Positions 1 to 9,471 of a stretch of DNA of 64,000 nt are shown here, piece after piece. The translations under genes and the position numbers were made by a program. The DNA is from Parapedobacter lycopersici (GTDB lineage Bacteria; Bacteroidota; Bacteroidia; Sphingobacteriales; Sphingobacteriaceae): the NCBI RefSeq assembly GCF_024643285.1, contig NZ_JAMSLW010000005.1, positions 230,048-294,047 on the forward strand. Direction: 5' to 3'. Below the pieces are notes generated by a model that searched no databases, had not been told where the DNA came from, and worked only from the letters and a program-made list of their open reading frames with translations. Each line of letters begins with the position of its first letter. Within the stretch, counting starts at the first letter, position 1.

Positions 1-380
1 GATATCAGGAAAATCATCGCCCCGGTCTTATAGCTGCGGTGCCCCAACCGCTCTTCCAGATAGGTATAGATCGAAGTGAGGTTCATCCGGTAATACAGCG
101 GCAGCAGCACATAGGCAATAATGATAAACCCTACCGCATTTCCGAGAATGAACTGAAAGTATCCAAAGTCCGTATTCCCTACCGCGCCGGGAACGGAGAT
201 AAAAGTTACCCCCGAAAGTGCGGTACCGATCATGCCGAAGGCCACCATATACCATTTAGCACTCCGGTTGGCTACAAAAAAGGACGCGTTGTCCGCTGAT
301 TTACGCGAAGTAAAATAGGCAACACCCAGCAATAGGCTGAAGTACGCGATAAGGAACAGGAGAAGGATGCCCGGTGTCAT
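1..380 (-). CDS. sodium:solute symporter family transporter, N-terminal part (cut by window edge)
   Basis: This is the first 126 codons of an inner-membrane transporter; the rest lies left of the window. The start codon is ATG at 378-380 (minus strand). The first residues form a hydrophobic helix with a FLIAYFSLLLGVAYF-like stretch, then a charged loop (SRKSADNASFFVANRSAKW) and a second helix containing GMIGTALSGVTFISVPG, which is typical of the SSS family core. It begins 5 nt after murQ, so the two are co-transcribed. By position it is the likely importer of MurNAc, in the role of MurT of Tannerella forsythia; that substrate is inferred from context only. Confidence 0.85.
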   Translation of the reverse strand, partial: MTPGILLLFLIAYFSLLLGVAYFTSRKSADNASFFVANRSAKWYMVAFGMIGTALSGVTFISVPGAVGNTDFGYFQFILGNAVGFIIIAYVLLPLYYRMNLTSIYTYLEERLGHRSYKTGAMIFLI

Positions 381-385
381 GTCGA

Positions 386-1207
386 CTAATCTATGTTAAT
401 GTTCTTGGTGTACTCATCAATGGCCTTCCGTACGCTGCCATGCCTCTCCAGCAGGTTCGATGCCGTTACAGCGTCGAGCCCCAGTTCGTCCATCAAAATC
501 CGCGTTCCGCGGCCAAACAGCTTGTTGTTCGTCATTTGCATGTCGACCATCTTGTTCCCCTTCACGCGCCCCAGCTGGATCATAACTGTCGTACTGATCA
601 TGTTAAGCGCCAGTTTCTGGGCGGTGCCGGCCTTCATCCGTGTAGAACCGGTAACAAACTCCGGACCCACAATAATCTCAATCGGGTACTGCGATACCGC
701 GGCAATAGGGGTATTTTCATTGCAGACAATGCAGCCGGTCTTCAGTCCGGCTTCGTTTGCCGCTTTCAGCCCCCCCAGCACATAAGGCGTACTTCCTGAG
801 GCCGCAATGCCCAGCACCACGTCTTTCGCATTGATGTGATGTTCCTGGAGATCGCGCCAGGCCTGCCCCTCATCGTCCTCCGCAAATTCCACTGCCTTGC
901 GGATGGCCATATCCTTTCCCGCGATAAGCCCGATAATCCAGTTGTCGGACACGCCGAAGGTGGGCGGGCATTCCGATGCATCCAGGATACCCAGTCGGCC
1001 GCTTGTTCCCGCGCCGATGTAAAACAGCCTTCCGCCCGCCTTCATGGAGGACACCGTGACGCTGATCAACTGTTCAATCTGCGGGATCGCCTTTTGTACG
1101 GCCAGCGCTACAGTCTGGTCTTCCCTGTTAATGTTCGTCAATATTTCCCCAACGGACATCTTTTCCAGGTGTTGGTAGTGCGAGTCTTGCTCTGTCGTAT
1201 TTGTCAT
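386..1207 (-). CDS. murQ: N-acetylmuramic acid 6-phosphate etherase
   Basis: MurQ cleaves the lactyl ether of MurNAc-6-phosphate, giving GlcNAc-6-phosphate and D-lactate in the cytoplasm. The 273-residue protein is of usual length. It has a SIS sugar-isomerase fold with the GAGTSGRLG signature at about residues 65-73, followed by ASECPPTFG (77-85), whose Glu corresponds to a conserved catalytic acid. EFVTGSTRMKAGTAQK further on is also diagnostic. It sits between a NamZ-type muramidase and a symporter, with NagA upstream, which completes the route to GlcN-6P. No stop codons or frame breaks are seen. Confidence 0.96.
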   Translation of the reverse strand: MTNTTEQDSHYQHLEKMSVGEILTNINREDQTVALAVQKAIPQIEQLISVTVSSMKAGGRLFYIGAGTSGRLGILDASECPPTFGVSDNWIIGLIAGKDMAIRKAVEFAEDDEGQAWRDLQEHHINAKDVVLGIAASGSTPYVLGGLKAANEAGLKTGCIVCNENTPIAAVSQYPIEIIVGPEFVTGSTRMKAGTAQKLALNMISTTVMIQLGRVKGNKMVDMQMTNNKLFGRGTRILMDELGLDAVTASNLLERHGSVRKAIDEYTKNINID

Positions 1208-1317
1208 CTATCTTCGTATACTTAGCTATGTCTTATAATTCAGGATCCGGAAACCATGGCGTTATACCACTGCTGATGGCCGGAAACCGCAGGGTGCAGT
1301 CAGTTTATGTTATAACG

Positions 1318-2535
1318 CTATTCAAAATCCGGATATAACAGGTATTTCTTGCGCATCTGCTTGTATGCTGTCAGATCGGCAGCCCAACTCGCCCGGATGG
1401 CCTCCTCATCCAGTCCGGCAATAATCTGTTTCCGCAGTTCATCCGTTCCAGCCAGTTTGTCAAAGAATTCCGGGCGTGAAAAGAACCGGTCTTTGAACGG
1501 GGATTTATTATAGAAGTCCAACAGGTATTTTAGTGTGAAATGCTGTTCATCTGGATTTGATTGCCGCAGATCAAGGCCATAGCACAGGTTTCCTTGCTGC
1601 TCCACGTGCTCGGCCATGCCCTCGCGCGTACCGGGCGTAAACGTAAAGCTGCCGAATACCGGGTCGGGATAGCCCACAACCTGAAACGGCCAGTCCGTGC
1701 CGCGGCCGACACTGAAGTCGGTGGCTTCAAACAAACATAACGACGTGTAAAGCCGCACCGATACCTGATTGGGCAGGCTGGGTGAGGGGATTACCGGCAG
1801 TGAATAGGGCGTGCTGTGGTCGTAATGCTCCACCGGAATCACCTCCAGATCGCACTTGGCACCACCATCGAGCCAGCCTTCGCCATTGATCATCTGCGCC
1901 AGCTCACCTACGGTTAGCCCATGGATCATGGCGATTTTATGGTAGCTTACATTCGACTTAAACCGGTCGTCTTTTCTTACCGGCCCATCTACCTGGTCGC
2001 CGTTCGGGTTCGGGCGGTCCAGTACAATCAGTTTTTTTCCCTGATTGGCACACAGTTGCATCACCCGGTGCAACGACGCAATATACGTGTAAAACCGGGC
2101 ACCTACATCCTGCAAATCAAAAATCATTACATCCACGGAAGCCACAATGGAATCCGCCTTTTCATTCTTTCCGTATAACGTATGGAGCGGCAGGCCCGTT
2201 CGTTTATCCACCTCATTGGAAACCTTTTCACCCCGCTCAATGTCGCCCCGGAACCCGTGTTCCGGTGCAAAGGCAAATTTCAGGTTTACGCCTTTTTCCA
2301 GCAACACGTCCACCAAATGGCGATCGCCGACCACCGACGTCTGGTTTCCCATCATACCTGCCGTTTTACCCTCCAGCAGTGGCAGGTAACGGTCAAACTG
2401 TTCGGCACCGGTCACTATCGCAGTCGATACGGTATCGCCATGGTTGTCTGCATCGCTGTTTTTCGCGGTATTCGGACCACAGGCAAACAGGGTGACCAAA
2501 GTCAGGCCCACCAAGAATAAATTGCTGTTTTTCAT
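1318..2535 (-). CDS. namZ: DUF1343 lipoprotein, NamZ-type exo-beta-N-acetylmuramidase
   Basis: This 405-residue protein belongs to the DUF1343 (YbbC/YzbB, GH171) family; characterised members, NamZ, release MurNAc from the non-reducing ends of peptidoglycan fragments. The N-terminus is a lipoprotein signal (LVTLFAC, Cys19), so it probably acts in the periplasm or on a membrane surface. Family features visible are GNQTSVVG, FAPEHGFRGDIERGE, MIFDLQDVGARFYTYI and LDRPNPNG. The placement upstream of murQ and a transporter fits MurNAc salvage. Exo-muramidase activity is known for the family, not shown here. Confidence 0.9.
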   Translation of the reverse strand: MKNSNLFLVGLTLVTLFACGPNTAKNSDADNHGDTVSTAIVTGAEQFDRYLPLLEGKTAGMMGNQTSVVGDRHLVDVLLEKGVNLKFAFAPEHGFRGDIERGEKVSNEVDKRTGLPLHTLYGKNEKADSIVASVDVMIFDLQDVGARFYTYIASLHRVMQLCANQGKKLIVLDRPNPNGDQVDGPVRKDDRFKSNVSYHKIAMIHGLTVGELAQMINGEGWLDGGAKCDLEVIPVEHYDHSTPYSLPVIPSPSLPNQVSVRLYTSLCLFEATDFSVGRGTDWPFQVVGYPDPVFGSFTFTPGTREGMAEHVEQQGNLCYGLDLRQSNPDEQHFTLKYLLDFYNKSPFKDRFFSRPEFFDKLAGTDELRKQIIAGLDEEAIRASWAADLTAYKQMRKKYLLYPDFE

Positions 2536-2774
2536 ATCGGAATAATGTGTTTATTAACGGCAATAACCTCGTATAAACCGGAAATAGTCGTACACGAACT
2601 TCCGGGCTATCTTACAAGTATAGAAAACATTATCTGAAAATCTGCATGTTTTTGCGCGCTTTATTAAAAAGCAAAACAAAACCGCTTTATCTTTTCATCC
2701 AGTTGGTTTATCGTCATCGTCGTTTCCTGCCATGGTCGGGTTACCGGTGGCACGGAAACGCCGGTGGCACAGCG

Positions 2775-3887
2775 TTATTGCTGTGCCACACCATCCAGCA
2801 GCACCTGCTGTATCCGGTACTCTCCGTCAAACAAAATGAGGTTGGCCCGGGCGCCCGGGGCAATGCGGCCAAGGTGGTCTGCACCAATTAAGCGGGCCGG
2901 GTACAACGAGGCCATGCGCAACGCTTCCTCCAGGGGAATCCCCACATGTTTTACACAATTGGCTACGGCGTCCATCAGGCTGAGCGCCGATCCCGAGAGC
3001 GTCCCGTCGGGCAGCGTAAAGTGGTCGCCGTTGCGCACATGGGTGTAGATGCCCGTTGCGGCTTCCGTAACAGCATCCGTAATGAGAAACAGGCGTTCCC
3101 CCATCAGCTGTTTACTCAGCGAAACCGCTTTATAGTCAACATGTATTCCATCGGCAATAATGCTCGCGCAGGCCGTTTCATGAAAAAAAGTGGCACCGGG
3201 CAATCCGATTTCACGGTGGTGTAGCGGCGACATGGCGTTGAAAAGATGGGTTGCCGCTTTTATTCCCCGGTCAAATCCGGTCATGGCCTCCTCGTACGTT
3301 GCATTGCTATGTCCGGCAGAAAGCAGCACATTGTGCTGGAGAAGCACGTCCAGACAGTCAGCATCGAAGGTTTCCGGCGCAATGGTCATGATTTTGACCT
3401 GATCCCCGGCACGCTCAAACAGAGCCGAAAGTTCGGCCCGGTCGGGCTGCCGGATCAGCTCGGCAGGATGCGCCCCGCGTTTGACCGCGTTCAGGTACGG
3501 GCCTTCAAAATGCAGGCCCATAAAGGCCGGGTGGCTATACGCGTTCGCTGCCTCAATTGCCTGGTCAAATACCGCCGGAGTATTGGTAGCAAGTGTCAGC
3601 ATAAAGCCGGTCGTCCCGGTCTGCACCAGCGCAGCGGCAATATGCGCCAGCGACTCCGGGGTAGGGTCTTCGGAAAAGAGTCGGGTGCCCCCGCCATAGA
3701 TCTGTAAATCAATTAATCCTGGAGCGACGCCCAGGCCGCCGGCATCGATACGCTGCGCGGCTTCGGGAAGTGCCTGTTCGTCGATCAGGTCAACTACAGT
3801 ATCTCCCTGTATCAGCAAGGCTTTGCCTTCCAGCACACCTTCCCCTGTGTAGATGCGGCCATTGGTAATTGCGGTATAATTTTTCAT
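2775..3887 (-). CDS. nagA: N-acetylglucosamine-6-phosphate deacetylase
   Basis: NagA hydrolyses GlcNAc-6-phosphate to GlcN-6-phosphate and acetate in the cytoplasm, the step after MurQ. The protein is 370 residues, an amidohydrolase TIM barrel. Visible motifs are GLIDLQIYGGG near the N-terminus, GLHFEGPYLN, GHSNATYEEA, HLFNAMSPLHHRE and LITDAV, which place the metal and substrate residues in the usual order. It lacks a signal peptide, unlike its extracytoplasmic neighbours. A 239-bp spacer separates it from namZ downstream and 156 bp separates it from the amidase gene upstream, so internal promoters are possible. Confidence 0.95.
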   Translation of the reverse strand: MKNYTAITNGRIYTGEGVLEGKALLIQGDTVVDLIDEQALPEAAQRIDAGGLGVAPGLIDLQIYGGGTRLFSEDPTPESLAHIAAALVQTGTTGFMLTLATNTPAVFDQAIEAANAYSHPAFMGLHFEGPYLNAVKRGAHPAELIRQPDRAELSALFERAGDQVKIMTIAPETFDADCLDVLLQHNVLLSAGHSNATYEEAMTGFDRGIKAATHLFNAMSPLHHREIGLPGATFFHETACASIIADGIHVDYKAVSLSKQLMGERLFLITDAVTEAATGIYTHVRNGDHFTLPDGTLSGSALSLMDAVANCVKHVGIPLEEALRMASLYPARLIGADHLGRIAPGARANLILFDGEYRIQQVLLDGVAQQ

Positions 3888-4043
3888 CGTGCTACTTCGA
3901 TCCGCAGGTGCGGATCAGTCCTGCAAAATAACGATTTGTCTCATTAATTAACGCTTTTTATGCGAATATTCGATGCCCTGCGTGTTAAAACCGCAAAAAC
4001 AGGTGTTGGTCGGCCCTGGGTTTCTGCAAGGCGAAAAAGGACG

Positions 4044-4730
4044 TTATTGCGGTGCACCCTGCAGGTTCAGGTCCCGGATCCGGTGCCGCACCTTCCGCAT
4101 AAATTTGTCGCCCGGATCCGACTTCTGCGTTAGATAATCGGGGTCGGTCTCTTTCCACAGCGGGTGGTCCCTGAACAACTGGTACTCATGGTGCCCGATC
4201 ACATACGCAATGGGGTATTTGGTTTTCAGGTACCGGATCAGGGCCTCATTGGCCTTCACCTGCGCCCGGGTCAGCGGCATATTGCTACTTCCGATATTCT
4301 CCACCCCAATGGCGCAATAATTCAGTCCGATCACGTGCCGCGCGAACGCGGTATCCGGGAGCAGCCGGAAGATCGTGCCGTCGCGGTCGACCACAAATTG
4401 GGAAGATACATTAAGTGCACTTGCTCCAGAGATGGACGCCCGGGCCGTGGGCAGTGTCGAGGGGGCAAAAACATCAAACGTCTTCTCGACGCTCGGGATT
4501 GCAGTCCAGTGCAGGACGATTACCTGGGGCTCGATGGACGGGATTTCCTTTTCCATACCGTGACGTTCCTTCAGGTAAGCCAGTGACAAGGCTTGCCGCT
4601 CCGCATTGAAATCCAGCGGCTTTTCAAATATCCGGAAGGTGGACCGCGAGCAGCCCGAAAGTAACGATGTCATTAAAAGCAGGAAAAAAATGCCGGACCC
4701 TGGTGCCGGCCGGTAGTTAAGTATGTTCAT
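4044..4730 (-). CDS. N-acetylmuramoyl-L-alanine amidase, lipoprotein
   Basis: This is a 228-residue lipoprotein (lipobox LLSGC, Cys27) with an Amidase_2/AmpD-type zinc amidase domain from about residue 65 onward. Visible conserved elements are IVLHWTAIPS (His74), FVVDRDGTIFRLLPD, RHVIGLNYCAIGVENIG (His132, Glu144, Asn145), VIGHHEY (His180/181) and SDPGDKF near the C-terminus. It would cut the bond between MurNAc and the stem peptide outside the cytoplasm. It starts 6 nt after the stop of the beta-lactamase-fold fusion gene, so the two are translated from one message. The length matches lipoprotein AmpDh-like amidases. Confidence 0.9.
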   Translation of the reverse strand: MNILNYRPAPGSGIFFLLLMTSLLSGCSRSTFRIFEKPLDFNAERQALSLAYLKERHGMEKEIPSIEPQVIVLHWTAIPSVEKTFDVFAPSTLPTARASISGASALNVSSQFVVDRDGTIFRLLPDTAFARHVIGLNYCAIGVENIGSSNMPLTRAQVKANEALIRYLKTKYPIAYVIGHHEYQLFRDHPLWKETDPDYLTQKSDPGDKFMRKVRHRIRDLNLQGAPQ

Positions 4731-4736
4731 TTGGTA

Positions 4737-7145
4737 TTAGTTGTTGGATACATAATCGTAAAACAGCTTCGAAACGGAAGCCAGCACATCGCGAGCCAGG
4801 GATACCTCCACATTACCCGACAGGAGTACCAGCACATAGCTGCGGCCGTCTGGAAGGAAGACAATTCCCGAATCGTGGCAAATCCCGGAAATTGAACCCG
4901 TTTTGTTAGCCACTTTTACCCCGTCCGGCAGTTTTGCCGGGATCATACCCCGGTAGTGCTGGTCCATTAGAATGTCAATCATGGCCTTGCTTGCCGGCCC
5001 GTTCACCAGGTCTCCCCTTGCCATCCGCTCAAAAATCAATAAAAGATCATGGGCGGTTACCGTATTATTAAGTCCCTTTTCAAACGCCTTGTCGTCTTCC
5101 ACTCCCCGCAGTACCTGGATGTCCTTCGCACCGATTGCCCGCATGGCCAGCATAACCCGTTTGGCGCCAACCTGGTCGACAACGATGTTTGTGGCCAGGT
5201 TACTGCTTTCGGTAATCATCCGGTATAGCAGGTCGTCCCACGTCACCTTTTGACCTACCTGGCTATACAACAGCTGCTCGCTGTCGTTTTCCGGGCGCAG
5301 CGAATAGGTGCTGTTGTCCGCAATGCTCTTAAACTGATTGTACACTACAACAGAATCAGTCAGTGCGAGTTTTCCCTGTGCCTGCTGACCAAAGGCCGCC
5401 GTCATAACAGCGGTTTTCATGGTACTGGCCGCGTGGAATCGTTCGTCGGACCGGTAATCCATCCGTTCACCGGTCTGCAGGTCCAGAAAAGCATAAGCAA
5501 AATGACCCTCAGGATATTTATCCAATACTTCCGATATCCGCCGGCGTAGATCAGCTGTATCGAGGATGGCCGATTTATCCGGTTTCAGCACCAACTGTTC
5601 CAGCTCACTTTCCGAAGCGTCGGCCGGGACAAACCGTGCCTCCCGGATCGTTTTGTCCGGATTAAGGGCAAAAGAGAGGAAGGGTCCCTCGCCACCGTCC
5701 TTATTGTCATATACCAGCCGGAAGAGGTCGCCATGAAAATGCACCAGTTTACCGCTGAGCTGTGCAGACCGTGTAAATTGCAGGTGCAGGCTACTGTCTG
5801 TTTCCGCCTTTATGATGGCCCGGCCAATGAAGCCGTCGCAGTATGCTCCCGTATAGGCAGCCAATGGGAGTGTGCGCTTCCAGGCAGGGTCAGGGGTTGG
5901 TGTTTTCCGTGTACGCGCAATTGAGTCCTGCCGGTTGATCGACCGGTCCAGTTCCTTTTTATATCCCGCAATCCAGTCGAACGTCGGGGCGTCGAGGTAA
6001 TAATCCAGAATGTGGTTGATAATCGCCCAGTAAGCACCGGAAGAAAGCTGGTTAGTCAGCACCACCACGCCCAGGCGCTGTTCAGGCACCATCGCCAGCT
6101 GCGACACGAAACCGGTAAGCAGCCCGCCATGACCAACCACTTTGACGCCGCGGTAATCGTAGGTACGGAATCCAAGTGCGTAGCCATAAAAATTCTTCTG
6201 TGCCGGCTTCAGCCATTCCGGTTCACTGGAGATGGGCATCGGACGGACAATCTTCCAGAGCTGTTCCGTTGCTTCGGGCGCAAACAGTCGGCCATGTTCC
6301 GGTGTGCGCCCCGAATCCAGGTGCGTAATAAGCCAATTGGCCATATCGGCCGCAGAAGAGGCGATACCCCCCACAGGATCTCCCGGGTCACCGATATTCC
6401 GGTCAAAAAACGAGTCCACCGGCCTCACCTTTCCCTCCCGGCGGGCGTGGGCATACGCCACATTCGGCTGATCCCGTAACGAGGAAAAACGACTGATGCT
6501 GTTCGGCATACCCACCCGGTCGAAAATTCGACGGCGGATAAATGTTTCCCACTCCATGCCCGACACGGCTTCGATCACCTCGCCGGCGGCAACGTACAGG
6601 ATGTTGTCGTAGGCATAAACCGACCGGAAATCGTGTTCCAGCGGCACATCCTTCAGTTTGGTGAGCAGTTCCCTGCGGGTAAATGTCGACGGTGGAAACA
6701 GCAAGAGGTCGTTTACATAAGCCGGCAACCCGCTATGGTGTACCAGGAGATCGCGGATGGTCAGGTGCTGTGTCACATAATCATCCGAAAGCGCAAACCA
6801 CGGCAGGTAGTCAATCACCCGATCTTCCCATTTCAGCTTTCCGGCTTCGACCAGCATGGCCAACGCCGTCGCCGTGAATGCCTTGCTATTTGAAGCAATG
6901 CTGAATAGCGTATGTTCGTCCACCGGTTCAGGGCTGCCGAGACGCCTCACGCCGTATCCCTTTGCCAGGACGACCTGGCCATCTTTTACGATGGCCACGC
7001 CAACGCCGGGAACGTCAAATGTCTCAAGTACCCGGGCGATGTACGCATCAAGCCCTGGTGGCGGGGCCTGCTGGGCACTTGCCCTGCCCCAGACAAGGCC
7101 GGCCAACAACAAAAGGCCCAGGCCAATCTTCTTGCTGATTATCAT
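4737..7145 (-). CDS. fusion of class C serine hydrolase and class A beta-lactamase-fold domains
   Basis: An exported 802-residue protein (signal peptide to about residue 25). Residues 30-380 form a class C beta-lactamase/AmiE-type serine hydrolase with SNSK (85-88), YDN (179-181) and HGG (339-341). Residues 390-515 resemble the DUF3471 lipocalin-like extension. Residues 530-802 form a second, class A-like domain with STMK (574-577), SSN (647-649), Glu683 as a possible general base and KTG (748-750). Both nucleophiles are kept. In Bacillus the AmiE member of the first family is a MurNAc-L-alanine amidase encoded beside namZ. It could therefore be a cell-wall amidase or peptidase, a beta-lactamase, or both. 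The start overlaps the S9 peptidase stop by 4 nt. Confidence 0.85.
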   Translation of the reverse strand: MIISKKIGLGLLLLAGLVWGRASAQQAPPPGLDAYIARVLETFDVPGVGVAIVKDGQVVLAKGYGVRRLGSPEPVDEHTLFSIASNSKAFTATALAMLVEAGKLKWEDRVIDYLPWFALSDDYVTQHLTIRDLLVHHSGLPAYVNDLLLFPPSTFTRRELLTKLKDVPLEHDFRSVYAYDNILYVAAGEVIEAVSGMEWETFIRRRIFDRVGMPNSISRFSSLRDQPNVAYAHARREGKVRPVDSFFDRNIGDPGDPVGGIASSAADMANWLITHLDSGRTPEHGRLFAPEATEQLWKIVRPMPISSEPEWLKPAQKNFYGYALGFRTYDYRGVKVVGHGGLLTGFVSQLAMVPEQRLGVVVLTNQLSSGAYWAIINHILDYYLDAPTFDWIAGYKKELDRSINRQDSIARTRKTPTPDPAWKRTLPLAAYTGAYCDGFIGRAIIKAETDSSLHLQFTRSAQLSGKLVHFHGDLFRLVYDNKDGGEGPFLSFALNPDKTIREARFVPADASESELEQLVLKPDKSAILDTADLRRRISEVLDKYPEGHFAYAFLDLQTGERMDYRSDERFHAASTMKTAVMTAAFGQQAQGKLALTDSVVVYNQFKSIADNSTYSLRPENDSEQLLYSQVGQKVTWDDLLYRMITESSNLATNIVVDQVGAKRVMLAMRAIGAKDIQVLRGVEDDKAFEKGLNNTVTAHDLLLIFERMARGDLVNGPASKAMIDILMDQHYRGMIPAKLPDGVKVANKTGSISGICHDSGIVFLPDGRSYVLVLLSGNVEVSLARDVLASVSKLFYDYVSNN

Positions 7146-9247
7146 TGGTGTTTTTGTTCTATGAGGTGTTTTTCGAGAAAGTCGGTAATTGCCTGATCCA
7201 CCAATACCTGATGCTTATACAACATCCAGTGATGGGTTTCATCCGGTATGACCAAGGTTTCGTGCGGGACATCGTGCTGCTGCAACCGGCGGACAAGGTC
7301 AACACTCTGCTGAAAGTCCACATTGCCATCGTGGTCGCCGTGGATGAGCAATACCGGCGACCGCCATGTGCTTACATACGATACTGGCGAAGCATCCCTC
7401 GCCAGGGCAATTGCCTGCTCCGCATCGGGAGCCGGCTCGGCACTTACCGGTGGAATCCGGCCAATATAATTATGTACTCCATGGATATCCACCCCTGCTG
7501 CAAACAAGTCAGAATCCTTGCCCAGCGCCAGCGCTGTAAGGTAACCGCCGTACGACCCGCCATATACCCCGATCCGGGTGGCGTCGACCTGCGGCAAAGC
7601 CGCCAGCCATTCGCCCGCAGCCTTGATATCCTGGTATTCCGAAGCGCCATACCGCCCCGCAAAAAGCGGCTTATGAAAATCGTAACCGTAGCCAATGCCC
7701 AGCCGGTAGTTGACAGCCAGCACCACAAAGCCCCGGCTTGCCAGGTACTGGTTGAGGGCATACGTATTGGCGTAATAATCTCCATAGTGCCACCCCAGCA
7801 GCATCTGTCGCTGCGGGCCGCCGTGGATAAACACGATAGCCGGTTTCGCTGCCGCCCCACCTTTCGGTTCAAACAGCTGGCCATATACGGTCTTACCATC
7901 CGGGGCCTTGAATTCCACCCGCTTCGGCACAACCTGCGCAGCATTCTTCAACACGTCGGGGATAAGCGCTTCCCCCAGTAGCCGGGCGGCTTTCCCGGTA
8001 CCGGGCCAGTCGACTATGGCGGGCAGTGTGGGGCGGGTTGCCGTAGCACTGAAAAATACGACGTGTGCTCCATCCCCCGTTACCGTCGGAAATGTTTCAA
8101 TACCCGACCCCGGTGTAAGCACTTCCATCTCCGGCTGGTCCACCGGTACCCGGATCAGGTGCCTGCGGTCGATATCATCGCCTTCGGGCCCCGTATTTGC
8201 GCTCGCCAGCAACCACGTTTTATCGGGAGAAAGCGTGATGTGCTCCACCATGAAGTCTCCGGGTGTGAGCAGCAGTGCTGCCCCGCCCGTTTCGGGTATG
8301 GAATACAGGTGCGGCCACCCGTCGTGATAGGATACAAATGTGATGCGGTTCTTTCCCGCCCAGCGCAGGTTGGTCCCGCCGTGCGTCGTCGGTACGGCGC
8401 CCTGGGGGGTCTGCGGCGACTGCCAGACACAGCTTCCTGCACCCCCGGCGATATTCGCCGTCCAGATCGACCACGGGTTGTGTACCGGAGCCAAAATGGA
8501 GTCCGGGAGGCCTCCGGAGCTATTCCGGCGCACAAAGGCGAGCCGCTTTCCATCGGGTGACCAGCTCGGTGAGCTGTCGTGCGCAAACGCCGGAACAACC
8601 CACTGAACACGCCGGTCATTATCGTGGTAAACACCAATAAAGGAATGGTTGCCCCGCGACGACACAAAAGCCAGCGACCGCCCATCCGGCGACCATTGCA
8701 GGGAGCCGTTCTCCCCCCTGGCGTAAAACAGGGGTTCCGGCTTTTCCGAGCCATCTATCGGGCTGATCCAGACCTGTCCATCCCGCAGGAATGCCACCTG
8801 GTCGTCCCCGGGAGCGATCGCCGGTTCATCCCCGTCGCCCAGCAGGACGGGTGCGCCGCCATCAAAAGGGACGCTCCAGACCTGGACCTCCGGTGGCTCC
8901 GGCAATGAGGCGGGGTTTCGCGGTGTGGTGCCGTTATACGCCCCATGATCCCCGCCCTTTACAAAGACAACCCATTTTCCGTCGGCCGAGAGCTGCACGC
9001 CGGTTATCTCGTCGCCCAGATCTGAATCATAGTCGGTCAGTTTACTCAGGGTAAATGAAGGGCCTTCGGCAGCATACAGGTTGCGGCGGCCCTGTTGGTT
9101 AATGGCCAGGACCATCCGGTTTCCCGTGGCCGATGTACGCAACTCGGAAGGAAAAGGATAAGCGGTAAGCGCTTCGACAGTGGGCGACTGTGCCATCAGC
9201 AGATTTCCGGAACAACACAGCAAAACAAGTAATGTAAATAACCTCAT
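7142..9247 (-). CDS. S9 family (prolyl oligopeptidase-type) serine peptidase, exported
   Basis: A 701-residue protein with a signal peptide (LLVLLCCSGNLLMAQ). Residues 30-420 carry TolB/PD40-type beta-propeller repeats such as LQWSPDGRSLAFVSS and PSWSPDGKRLAFVRR. The C-terminal alpha/beta-hydrolase domain has VFIHGGP for the oxyanion region and the catalytic triad Ser565 (GGSYGG), Asp640 (HGDHD) and His near 672. This matches DPP-IV or acylaminoacyl-peptidase-like enzymes that remove short peptides in the periplasm. It is the first gene of the minus-strand cell-wall salvage run, so it may process released peptides; the substrate is not known. Confidence 0.92.
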   Translation of the reverse strand: MRLFTLLVLLCCSGNLLMAQSPTVEALTAYPFPSELRTSATGNRMVLAINQQGRRNLYAAEGPSFTLSKLTDYDSDLGDEITGVQLSADGKWVVFVKGGDHGAYNGTTPRNPASLPEPPEVQVWSVPFDGGAPVLLGDGDEPAIAPGDDQVAFLRDGQVWISPIDGSEKPEPLFYARGENGSLQWSPDGRSLAFVSSRGNHSFIGVYHDNDRRVQWVVPAFAHDSSPSWSPDGKRLAFVRRNSSGGLPDSILAPVHNPWSIWTANIAGGAGSCVWQSPQTPQGAVPTTHGGTNLRWAGKNRITFVSYHDGWPHLYSIPETGGAALLLTPGDFMVEHITLSPDKTWLLASANTGPEGDDIDRRHLIRVPVDQPEMEVLTPGSGIETFPTVTGDGAHVVFFSATATRPTLPAIVDWPGTGKAARLLGEALIPDVLKNAAQVVPKRVEFKAPDGKTVYGQLFEPKGGAAAKPAIVFIHGGPQRQMLLGWHYGDYYANTYALNQYLASRGFVVLAVNYRLGIGYGYDFHKPLFAGRYGASEYQDIKAAGEWLAALPQVDATRIGVYGGSYGGYLTALALGKDSDLFAAGVDIHGVHNYIGRIPPVSAEPAPDAEQAIALARDASPVSYVSTWRSPVLLIHGDHDGNVDFQQSVDLVRRLQQHDVPHETLVIPDETHHWMLYKHQVLVDQAITDFLEKHLIEQKHQ

Positions 9248-9471
9248 GCGTTCTATTTAGGTATTCATCAATTGCGCGAGCCCGGTGATTCCCGGTGCCG
9301 CACAGGATGGTTAGTACAAGAAAAACTCTTTTGGAGAAACAAGAATAAGTAAAATAGTTGAATATGCCAATAAGCCAAATGGGACTAGCGAGAATTGAAT
9401 CGTTGAAAACCCTCCGGTCAGACACGTATGAAAATGGCAAAAAAGATTCTTTTTTTGCCTAAACTTGTACC

